A program made the translations under genes and the position numbers. Shown in pieces: positions 24,006 through 34,500 of a stretch of DNA of 64,000 bases. A model generated the notes under the pieces. That model saw only the letters and a list, made by a program, of their open reading frames with translations. It ran no database searches and was not told the DNA's origin. Source of the stretch: Trichuris trichiura (lineage: Eukaryota; Nematoda; Enoplea; Trichinellida; Trichuridae); assembly GCA_037903355.1 (NCBI GenBank), contig JBAJFE010000011.1:310001-374000 (forward strand), given 5' to 3'. Positions within the stretch are counted from its first letter, which is position 1. Each line of letters begins with the position of its first letter.

Positions 24006-26790
24006 TTAATCGGTTTCTTCTTTACGCGCAGTGTGGAAAAAAGTCGGCTGTCCATGTTTGTGTTACGTCTTCATTTTGCTTTGCGGACGCATAGCATTTG
24101 GTAAACAAGCCGCTGGATCCCGCGGGTGCTCGGCGAGAGAAAAATCCATTTCTTGCGGGCCCAAATGAAAACAAAAGCTGTCATTCTCGTGTATCGATCC
24201 GTTTGCCAACTGCCGACGTTCGTTTTTCCTTTGGCGTGCTTTTTGCAAAACAATGTCAAACCGATTGGGATGATTTCTGCTTTCGTGCTAGTCGGTGCGT
24301 GGTGTTGCCAGTTTGGCCGATCTAAAATTGCTTTCTTTCCTGGAAAAGCGATGCAACTGACCACCAGTCGTTGCATAACGTTTTTCGCGTAGGGCAATCC
24401 AACAGTTGTAAATGCAGCGGCCTTCAATATAGCTCGCTCTGCGAATGGATAAAATGTGATCCTTTTTTTAAGCGGTCCCCCGAAAGTTGTCAGCTCGCTT
24501 ATTTCATTAATGACGTTAGCATTTCATTCGTCTGCTTACTGTATTAGTTTAACGTTCTAACAAGCTGTTCATAAGATTTAGTATGCCGCAACGATATGTG
24601 GATTTTGCACGTCTATCTTTACGCATTGGCGTTCCAATCCAGCCGTTATAGGATTGGCAGTTCTCTAGCCATTGAAAGTAGTAACCATAGTAGTAGCGAC
24701 CCCCATTGAAGGAAATATATTTCTCCGCCGAAGAGTAAACACGTAACCTATTTATCTTTTTTTTACTCGGTCTTCTACTTCCCATTCATATGACAATCCG
24801 GCAGTGTTCTTCCTTCCGCCTAAGTTGTTGACTCGCGAAAGAAGTGTTGAAAAACAAACGAGTAACAGTTGCGTCATTGGAAGCGGAAGCAATAACTCTC
24901 TCTATTTAAAAACAGTGCGCAGTGGTGGCGGGAGATGATAGCGCCTTCAGACTTCTAATGCTCTCTACGCGGCGGGTCGTTTTGGCTTTTTAAAATTGCG
25001 GATCGATAAGTGTATTTCAGTTGGTGTCAGTTTTCGAAAATGAACAATCTTAACATTTTAAAATGGGCAGTCGACGAACAATTCGATTAACCTTTAAAAA
25101 ATAGCGTAACATAAAACGAAACTTATTCATTTTGAATATGGAAATGTGAGTTTGTTTCCTTTTTCGTCGCTTGTAGATGCGGGGGCGTTTCCTTCGTTTT
25201 TCCGTTGCGTCTTGCACTTTATTGCTACGCAGTTAATGAGGTCCATTGTGCCCTACAACAATGAACTAATTGCGTCCTTCATACGGACGCATAAACATTG
25301 CCCTTTGAGTACTGTATGAATAAAATGATAGGCAAGTACATATTGCTGCAGCAAAGGTTTATTTTGTAATCAGCTTTTGGTAGGAAAAATTTAGAAAGGC
25401 TTTTTCCCAAATTCAAATTTCGCGTAAGCACAATGTTAAAATTTTTTTCTTCCACCGAAACAGTATTTCAATGTTCTAATTTTTAAAATTTGTTTTGAAA
25501 CTTTAGCCCGTCTCCTTCTGTGCCGAGATCGCTTAAAAGCGCGAAAATGACTAGCCGGACGGTTGTATGTCCTTTTTAATAGCTCTTAAGTGTTGATTGG
25601 AACTTTGCGACGACCGCGTCGGGCTATTGATGCCCCGTTGCTTTTCGCTCCTCTCCGTGCCAGGAATTTGTAAGCGCTTGCGAAGGATGCAATTTCTAAA
25701 TCGGGCAACGCGCTGTAACTTCCTGGTACACGAGCCGGTATGACTCTTAACTCGCTCTTCAGAGAATGGAGAGACTGTTTAATAAATCGGTTGTGGCAAA
25801 GTCCTTTTAAACAGTAGCAATGGGTGACAGTGCTTGTCACCTTGGGTGAGCTTGCTTCATTGCTCCCGCCGATGGTAAATGAATTTTCTCTTCTTGCGAA
25901 GAAGAGGCGTCAGACGTTCTTGGAAAGGTATCATATTTTTTTTAAAGCACATATCGTATCGTGGGTGAATTGGAGCGGTGCGAAAAAGCGCTCATCTTTT
26001 ACGCTTTTGTTTACTTTATTCAGTCGGAATGTTGTTTACGTCATGCATTTCAAAGTCAACTCGTTCAGGCTTTCCCCATTGGTTCCGTCAGTTTTCTGTC
26101 AGCGCGCAGACTGTGCACCGTTTTGGCGTTGACATTGTTCAATTTTTTACTACCATCTAAGCGTAAGAGCATTTTTCGCATGTATGTTCTTTGTATTTTA
26201 GAAAATTGCTTCGCCTATGAAACCAATGAGTCATTCATAGTAAAGATTTACTCTACGCATAAGTTGTCCGTGATGCTTTAATTGAATTTGGGCCCCGAAT
26301 TTCTCTTTAAGGCGTAGTTTGGATGGGTCCGCGTTGGTTCGACTGCATAAATGTTGCTAGTGCTAATGCTGAAAAATTTTTATTTTTTAAGCGTGCGCGT
26401 TTTTTTTTCTGGAAAAAATGTTTTTGATATTTAATTTTGTAAGTTTTCCAGTTTCCGTACGCGTCAATATGCATTACAGTTCCCGCTTTTTCCACACCTA
26501 AACTTTCGCCAGTATGCAAGCAGTAAATAACCCCGTTTGTGTTTTCTACAGCGAAATGTGGAGTGGTAGTGCCAAGTATTTTTTTTGCATAGCGTAGAAT
26601 AGCGTTGTTAAGTTACAATATGTTTTATTTTAAACTTTACGTAAACATGAACAGTTTGCGTGATGATCAGTTGATGTGTTCAGGTTATCGTTGTAATGGG
26701 ATGTATAACCGCGAGAAAGTTCTGTATGGATTCTTTTTTTTCAGGAAAAAAATTAGATTCCGCTTGTGGACGTTTAGGTGCTAAACGACA

Positions 26791-26823
26791 ATGAAAGCTT
26801 GCTGTCCAATGAAATGGCAATGA
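26791..26823 (+). other. Upstream ORF in the AKT leader
   Basis: A 10-codon uORF (MKACCPMKWQ, TGA) ends 19 nt before the AKT start at 26843. Three more ATGs occur inside or next to it. If this stretch is in the mature mRNA it could lower AKT translation. Confidence 0.45.
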
Positions 26824-26842
26824 ATGCGAATTGACGCAAGGT

Positions 26843-29800
26843 ATGAATTGCGGTTTGACTGGAATTGCGACGCTTCCACATCCGGATGCAAAGATTGTTC
26901 ATCAAGGATGGCTTATGAAACGAGGTGCTATTTTTGCCGGCAGAAATTTTTAATTTCAAAAGAAGAAAACTGAAGCTGCCATTTTTTAGGCGAACACATA
27001 AAGAATTGGCGCTCTCGTTACTTTGTACTGTTCAGTGATGGCACGCTGTTGGGATTTCGTCAACGTCCCGAACCTGGTTGCTATGCCGATCCGCTCAATG
27101 AATTTACCGTAAAAGATTGTCAGCTTCGCGAAGTGGACAGACCGAAACCAAATACATTTATTGTGCGCGGCCTACAATGGACAACCGTTATTGAACGTAC
27201 CTTCAATGCATCATCGCCCGGCGAAAGGTAAGCAACATTCCTTGCCTTAATAGACTTTTGAAGTTCTTTGCCAAATAACTCATATTCTTCATCGCCAAAT
27301 GCGCTGTCAATGCCGATAAGATAGATACTTACGGCATTTTTTTGTAAAGTCGAGAATAGTATTGCTGTTTCAAATCGTTAACGATGCGCGCATATGATTC
27401 TTATCTTTACGCCAGGCGGTTGCTAGTTTGAATTTTCAAAAATCAACATGGTCGTAAGCGACGCAAACGTGTCACTTTACTGTAATTGATTCGCAGGTGT
27501 CAAAAGTAGATATGAATTCCGGTGCCGTATTGCCATTTGCCGCAAAGGCAGGTGCATTTCATTTGTCCACCTAACTCAATGGTGATTGGCAATACAAAAT
27601 TGTAGTCATGCCAATGGCAGCAACCATTTGAATTAGCGCACGAATTATAGAATTTATCTTATCCTTAATTTGCACGATAATTGTTGCGGGTTAAAGTTGA
27701 GAACACCGCAAAATTCTGTCTGCCCCAAAACTCTCTGCTTCACGCAACTTTATAGCCTATAAAGAATTGTTGCTGTTGTTCATAAAGCAGCCAGCATTGA
27801 AAAAGTGATAAAGTAAACTTATCGATACAGCGGGAAATCGATGCCTATGCCTATGGCTGAATAATATTTACCTTGTTTCTCAATATTTCGCAAATCTACA
27901 GTAATTTATGGCAGTAGACGGAATGCAGGTACACTTTTGAAAAATTCAGTCCATACTTTTGTGCCCTTACCTAAACCTAAGCCGAAGCGGTATAAACTTA
28001 TTTGGAAGCTTCGATTGTCCAAAAGTATACTTGCATTCCGTTGTTTCTTTGCGTTTATTCTTGCGTGCTTGCGGAGCTCTGGGCATCAAGACCACGCTGA
28101 CATTCTAAAGGCGCCGAAGGCGGCAATGAAGGTGCGGGATTTTTAATGTAAAACGATGAAGAAGAAGTTAATGGAGAAGAAGGTGTTGAAAAATCTACGA
28201 CTTCTCTTCTCAGGTTTAAGCCTATGCTAAGGCTTAGGCTTAGGCTTAGAAGTTGCTGCGGGATGGTTTGAATGGTCATTCAAAAAGGCTTTTGTGTTCT
28301 GGTAAATACCTGTGACCAGACAGCCAAGAAGCAATCCGTTGTTTTCAAACAAAGCTATGAAAAAAAGGTTTTTGTTCATCAACTCAACTTTCAGACTCGT
28401 CTAAAAGCGCTTAGAGAAGTTAAGTTACGACTACCCAAAGTAAAAAGGGAAAAACAAAAGAGACGTTTAATTGCAATTGCATAATCGATGTTCCGCTTTC
28501 TAACACTGCCGCCGAAGCGTAGGATGCACATTTGGAGTGAATGAGCAGCTTTGCGCTTACGCAATCGTCCCTCATTCTTTTCGTTTAAAGTTAATTATGT
28601 GAGAATAATCGCTTTTCAAGAACCGACCTTGATCAAGCAGACTTTGCGCAGCCGATATGCACTTATGAAAGTACTCAACGGGTTCGTTCATTGTTTCTGA
28701 ATTTTAGTCTAAAAAGAATCTTATTTTGTTTGCGCTTTACTCGTACGATGATCGTTGCATTTCATTGAGAAGATCCGTTCTACGTTAATTGTTATAAAAA
28801 GACAAATTAGCTCTTGACAGTAATGTTGTTTTCTTGAATGTTATAAACGCCTACATCGTGTAGCTTTACGTCGTCATTGTTTCTTGTTGTATTTTTGATT
28901 GTTTATTCAGCTAATGATCTGCATAATTAATCCTTTCCTAATAAGGCCAACGTTACTGTTCACAGCGACTTATTTTTGCTGTACGGCACGGTATTTATGA
29001 CGCTGTATTATTTGAGAAAATGATTTTGTGTAAATTAGTTCTTTTGCGTGTTTCCATTCATTCTTCATTACTTTGATAGATTAATCAGAATGGGTTTTAC
29101 TCGCGCCTCCTTTCATTCATCAGATGCAGATCAGTCTAGCATCTTTATTCATAGTTTGGCTTGGCATTCATCTGGTTTCGCGTGTCGTTGGTCTCTGTAC
29201 ACGCAATGCTTTCATTGCTTGTAAGCGTATTTGTAGTTTCCGATATATGCTAATTTTTAGCAGTTGCAATAACGACAAGTAGAGCAATAACAATTTCCCT
29301 ATTGGTTGCTCCTACGCGTCGTGACCAAAGGAGTCGATCAATTTTTAGGCAACTTAATTAAGCTTAGGTTCCTTGGAGCCTTTTTTTGTTGTCAACACTT
29401 TTTCAAATTAAAGTGTCGCCCGCGTTAACCTTCGAGCGATCGTTCGATTTTGTACGCTTCGCTTGGGTTGCGTGCCAGCGGCGTTGTTTTTCAGCGGATG
29501 CATTTTCTGTTTAAGGAAGGAATGGATGACGGCAATCGAATCAGTTTCCAATCTGCTAAAGGAGTTGGATGCCGAAGCTGCCAAGTCGATATTGCAAAAT
29601 GGGGACGTAATGTGCGACGCGTCCGGTCTGCCCACCAAGTTGGAACACGCAATGCGCATAGCCGACGGAACAAGCAGAAAACTAGTACGACCCCTATATG
29701 GATTCAAGCTCAAATTTAGATATGCAAATTGTTGAAATTCTAGACTCTTGAAGACTTTGTACTGCTTAAAGTGCTTGGCAAAGGGACTTTTGGCAGAGTG

Positions 29801-31107
29801 ATTTTGGCCCGCGAAAAGCATACGGACGAATTATTTGCCATTAAGATTTTGAAAAAAGAAGTGATCATTGCCAAGGTTGATTTTCGTACGGTTGTTTTCT
29901 TTGTCGATCTACTTGTGCTTCGTTGTAGGACGAAGTGGCGCATACTTTGACGGAAAATCGTGTTCTTCAAAAAACTAAACATCCTTTTCTTACGGTATTC
30001 GAAAAAGGAAATTGCTATGTTCTTCAACTGACCTCTGTTGCTTGCAGTCTTTGAAGTATTCATTCCAAACCAGCGATCGATTATGCTTTGTTATGGAGTA
30101 TGCTTGCGGTGGAGAATTGTTTTTTCATTTGCAACGCGAGCGACTGTTCACCGAGGAGCGAACTCGCTTCTACGGCGCGGAAATCGTATCCGCTCTGTCC
30201 TATTTGCATGAGAACAACATAGTTTATCGAGACATCAAGGTACGCTCGTTGACTGCAGCGACCTCTATTTTTCGTATTCATTTCTTGCGTTTTTGCAGCT
30301 TGAAAATTTGCTTCTCGACCGAGATGGTCACATAAAGATAGCAGATTTTGGTCTTTGTAAAGAGGATATTTCGTTTGGTGAGAAAACGAAAACATTCTGT
30401 GGCACACCCGAGTACCTTGCTCCCGAAGTGCTTGAAGACAACGACTATGGTCGAGCGGTCGACTGGTGGGGTACCGGTGTGGTTATGTACGAGATGATGT
30501 GCGGTCGGCTGCCCTTCTATAGCAAAGACCACGAAAAGTTGTTTGAACTTATTTTGACCGGAACCGTTCGTTTTCCCACAAAGTTGTCCGCCGAAGCTAA
30601 AAGTCTACTTAGCGGACTGCTTGTGAAGGATCCTAATACGCGGTAGAAGATATACTGTTGAATTAACTATTGCATGTTGTAACGTGTCAATCGTTAGGTT
30701 GGGTGCTGGCCCTGAGGATGCTCGAGAAATAATGATTCATCCTTTCTTTGCTCCCATAGATTGGCAGGCTTTGTACGAAAGGCGGGTAAGTTATTGTTTG
30801 TTGTAATAATACGTTTTTGTTGCGAAAAGAACGAGTACAATTGAAGATTGAGCCGCCATTCAAACCGGAAGTGCAATCAGATACGGATACTAGTTATTTT
30901 GATCAGGTAACAATTGTGCCAACAATATCAATCAATTGTATTTTGCGTTGTTAGGAGTTCACTCAAGAAACAGTTGAACTTACACCGCCGGGTCAATATG
31001 GCACCTTGAATAGCATATCGGAATTGGAAGAACAACCATATTTCACCCAGTTTTCCTTTCACGGAAGTGGGCAGCGGTTTTCCTTTCGTTCGTTCGAAGA
31101 GGACTAA
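26843..31107 (+). CDS. akt-1: AKT/PKB serine/threonine kinase
   Basis: AKT acts downstream of PI3K in insulin signalling at the plasma membrane, cytosol and nucleus. Ten exons: 26843-26924, 26990-27227, 29516-29684, 29744-29875, 29929-29994, 30048-30239, 30299-30642, 30698-30785, 30847-30906 and 30955-31107. They sum to 1524 nt, 507 aa plus stop, all in phase. The PH domain (about residues 18-120) has [19 protein letters not shown] and [11 protein letters not shown]. The kinase domain has LGKGTFGRV, the catalytic Lys in [20 protein letters not shown], the activation-loop Thr in [10 protein letters not shown], and [13 protein letters not shown]. The C-terminal hydrophobic motif is FTQFSF, keeping the Ser473-equivalent. 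Length and motifs match AKT rather than SGK or PKC, because a PH domain is present. Intron 2 is long (2288 nt); the others are 53-65 nt. Confidence 0.96.
27228..29515 (+). other. Long AKT intron 2
   Basis: This intron separates most of the PH domain from the linker exon. It contains telomere-like motifs in opposite directions at about 27968-27979 (cctaaacctaagcc) and 28229-28249 (ttaggcttaggcttag). No nested gene was seen. Confidence 0.75.
28229..28249 (+). repeat. Interstitial telomere-like (TTAGGC)n
   Basis: About three TTAGGC units, the nematode telomeric hexamer, inside AKT intron 2. Shorter relatives occur at 3199-3215 and 50331-50346. Confidence 0.7.
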
Positions 31108-32905
31108 CACGGTCGGTCGCATCGCGCACCTATTCAATTAACGGAGCTCCTTAAAACTCCCTTCCGGTCAGGACAAATTTCCGTTGCTCTGCATTCCGGT
31201 TGTTCATTTTTCATTTTTTCCTTAACCGCCGCGTGATGCTACTATGCACAATGTTTTTTGTCATCATCGTCATTTTTCATCCTTTCCTTTCCATTGCACA
31301 CGTCCGCTCCTCCTTTGTTAAACGTTATTATGTTTTATTGCGCGCCAAAAACGAGAGGATTGTCTCACGGTTTCTTTTTTGTAAATGATACCAACTTTAT
31401 TCGGCCACCGCGCAAGTACAAGCACGCGGGGTGAAAGGAGTCTTTTCTGTATTCATCGAAGATGCGGCTCAAAATCCCGAATCGTTAAACTTGGCTGCTT
31501 CCGTCGGGCTTTGTTTATCAGCCTGTATAGGCTTTGCGCGCGTACGTGCGTAATGTCAGGTTAATTCGGGACTTTTGTTTTTCGGGATCCTTTGCGATAC
31601 AGCCGTAAAGAGTACGTGGAAAAATTTGAGCTTCTAAATCCTGTTTAAATGCAATTAAGGGCAATGTTTAGAATTCGTCTATTTTTGCTTGAAGTACAGG
31701 AAACGCACATGATTGTGTTTAAGCATACTTAGTTGAATTGGCGCGAAAATAGTTGTAACGTTTTTAAAGCGTTATAGACGTACCTAATTATCAATAAAAT
31801 TACGGTAGGAATGGAAAATTTCCATAAACATGAATACGCTGAGGTCTCGTCCGGCTACATCATGTTGCGGTTAGTGATCTTACGCGATATCTGGTTAAAA
31901 ACATGTTCATTTTTAGTGTTTTTTGTAGTTTCTACTGAGCCGTTTGAATCATCGTGCAAAGCGGTAAGCGAAATGACCTCTTTACATTTTATGTTACGGC
32001 GTTATTTATTTACAACGGTTTTCCATGTTCTCTGTGGTAGTTCGTGAACTTCATTATGGAAGCACCTGAAAATATGCAAATTAGTCATTTTAACTTGGGC
32101 AAAGCGCGCGTCACGTTTTTAAGATTTAGGCTGTGTTGCAAAAGTTAGCTGAAGTTCACTACTCAATTGATTATTCGGTTGCGCGTCGAATTTCGTTAAC
32201 TTAAACTGCTGAACGACAATTATTGCAACTCTTACGCGAAGGTAAATTTCGATTACAAACTTGGCGCGGTCGTTGCGTTCAAGCTTAGTTTCGTTTTTCC
32301 GGAAAGGGCTTACAGAGTGGCTAATGTTATTAAAGCGTACTTAACCACGTTTGTACGCGTCAAACTGCTTTAGCTGTAGCAGTATATCCCGTCTTGGAAC
32401 GTTCAGTTAAATTAATGTGACGTCATTTCACCTTATGGTACACGTGTAGAACGGGCTAAGGCGGTAAAACATTATGAAAAGCTTTAAAATCTTTAAAATC
32501 CGTATTTACATTGCGCTCATCAGCTCAAATTTTCACATTATCATATTTGATGTTACATTTTTCTCTTAAGAAGAGCCGAACAAATTTTTGTTTATTTCAG
32601 CTTAGTTGTCCTCAACAGAAATATTTGAACTGTTTGCTGCGTGGTTTTTTTAATATGCAAGAAAAGAATTGATTTACAGTATACGCTTAAATGATGTTCA
32701 AGTTTCACTAACTTCTTTTTTGCTAGCAGCTATAAATTTCCCGTCTTTTATGGGTTTATTTTTGTGGGCTCATTTTAGTTTTAAAAAATGCTTTGCCGCT
32801 TTTTTTGAAAGCACACAATTTCATCTTTGATCGTCAAGCGACGCTGAGTAATAGAGTACTTATTTGGAAAGCTGATTTTTCCACATATGGAATTGTCGTA
32901 GCGCT
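31108..32905. other. Convergent intergenic region between AKT (+) and the WAP gene (-)
   Basis: Contains both 3' UTRs; an aataaa lies near 31794. ORFs at 31200-31388 and 31811-32047 have no recognisable features. Confidence 0.5.
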
Positions 32906-34449
32906 CTATATTCGCTTTCTGGGAGTAAGGCAGAACACGCCAATTTGTGATGCGCAACATTTCTTTTTGCCTGGGCAGTCAAAATCGTTGTCGCAGAAGC
33001 GGACGTTTCCATGATATGGTGGTCGAGAAGGGCAGGCGCCGGGTTTCTTTGTTCTCTTTTCTTAATGTTGTCAACATTGCGGCGTGAAAAATACCTCGCG
33101 TACTTCTTTTGGCTTACGATTCCTTTTTGCCTTCGCGCAGAAATTGCCAGCTTTGTTATGACAGCATCTTTTCGTGCCTTTACAATCATTGTCAGTTTGG
33201 CAAGCAATGGCTGATTCGTCTTTCAATGATGGTAGTGGGCACGAAGCGTCTTCTTTGATTGCGTTAATAAATACAAAATCTGAATTCGTGTTGGCGTTGT
33301 GTACCATGTTTGTACGAATGCAAAGCAAACTCACTTTTCCACACGGGTGCTACGCAGGAAGCTCCATGTTCAGTTGCGCAACACTTATTTCCTTCCTCGC
33401 ATTGGTCATCAGTAAGACATTCGATCATTATGCCAATTACGGCTGGTGGCGATGGACACCAACCGGATTTGAATTCGGTCACTATTGTGTGACCAATTGT
33501 TTTGGCGACCAGCTAAAGAAATGCTTACCTTTTCTGTCCAGCGGTTCTACACATGAAAAACCAATATGCGTTAAGCAACACTTCTTCGATCCGTCGCAGC
33601 TGTTGTCATTTGAACAGAATTTGGCTTTTCCAGTAACACGAGGTTCAGGAGGGCAGAAGCCGCTCCGTTCCGTTGTAGCCGTTTGGTTTGTGTCGGCTAT
33701 TGTTGAATCTGCGTCAAAATACTAGTTAGCGTCCAAGGGAGATGGTAACACTTACGCTCTATATTTGGGCTTGCGCATATATGGCCAACTTTCGATTGAC
33801 AGCATTTTTCCGACCCTTCGCAGTCGTCGTCGGAAAGGCATAAATTATTTTGCTCCGTTCCGGTCAGATTGCTTGGGCATGTACCCTCTTTTATAGTTTT
33901 CACAGCTATTAGGGCCGTATTGTTACGTGTGTTAGTTAGAAATCCGCCTAAAATCTTACACTTGTCAATTGGATCTTTGCAGCTTCGCCCAATTTTGGTA
34001 AGACAGCATTTTTTTCTTCCATCGCAGTCAATGTCGAATCGGCAATTAATTTCATTTCCTATTCTCTTTGGCGCTCGCGGGCATTTACCCGGCTTCCATG
34101 TTACAATGGCTGTTTGTTTAAAAAAAGTAGTCATAAAAGAGCATGGGAATTTTTACAGTTGAAAGCTTACGTTCCATTATTGCATCCGTGCAAGTTTGGC
34201 CAAGTTCTGTTAGGCAGCACTTCTTTGTACCGCTGCAATCGCTGTCCTTGCCGCAGAATATGAGAAGTCCAAAGAAAGGAGGCGTTGGTGGACAGTAGCC
34301 CTTTTTGTCATTTTCAGTCGCTTTTGCTGTAAAATTTTATAAATAGCTCAAATCGCCTTCTCGTTGGTATGCTAATCACTACTTTTTACTGCGCAGAGAA
34401 TTACGGTAACAATGGATATAACCATTAAGCAATATTGTTTAGCCATCAT
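32906..34449 (-). CDS. Secreted protein with seven six-cysteine WAP domains
   Basis: Eight exons: 34449-34383, 34326-34171, 34109-33960, 33905-33756, 33696-33529, 33481-33335, 33252-33118 and 33060-32906 (stop TAG). They total 1128 nt, 375 aa. Exon 1 encodes a signal peptide (hydrophobic core CLMVISIVTVILCA). Exons 2-8 each encode one WAP four-disulfide-core-like domain of pattern CP...C...DxxC....KCC....G..C, and every intron is phase 1. Each domain has six cysteines, not the usual eight. WAP proteins are secreted and many inhibit serine proteases or are antimicrobial. WAP families are expanded in whipworms, where host modulation has been suggested. Function here is not known. The exon 1 donor (gtagtg, to keep phase) is the least certain boundary. 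Confidence 0.88.
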
Positions 34450-34491
34450 TAAGCAAGCAACGATGTGGTTGATGATCTTGCAACATCCATT

Positions 34492-34500
34492 CCTTTTATA
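34492..34500 (-). promoter_or_regulatory. TATA box of the WAP gene
   Basis: TATAAAAGG on the minus strand, 43-51 nt upstream of the ATG at 34449. This suggests a very short 5' UTR (about 15-25 nt) and a strong, tissue-restricted promoter. Position is convincing; activity is inferred. Confidence 0.6.

Larger units (their letters stand above)
23368..26842. other. Divergent intergenic region between DGAT1 (-) and AKT (+)
   Basis: Likely holds both promoters. Open frames at 23371-23625 (-, basic, continuous with the DGAT1 start frame) and 24071-24427 (both strands) have no recognisable features. An alternating CG run lies at 23994-24005. A pyrimidine tract ending in cag at about 26743 could be a trans-splice or 5' UTR acceptor for AKT. 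Confidence 0.5.

Noticed and set aside
24071..24427. 118-codon ORF on the minus strand, with open frames on the other strand too
   Set aside because: Both strands are open, there is no domain, and no splice partners were found.
25823..25841. Small hairpin ggtgaca...tgtcacc
   Set aside because: An isolated 7-bp inverted repeat without context is expected by chance at this scale.
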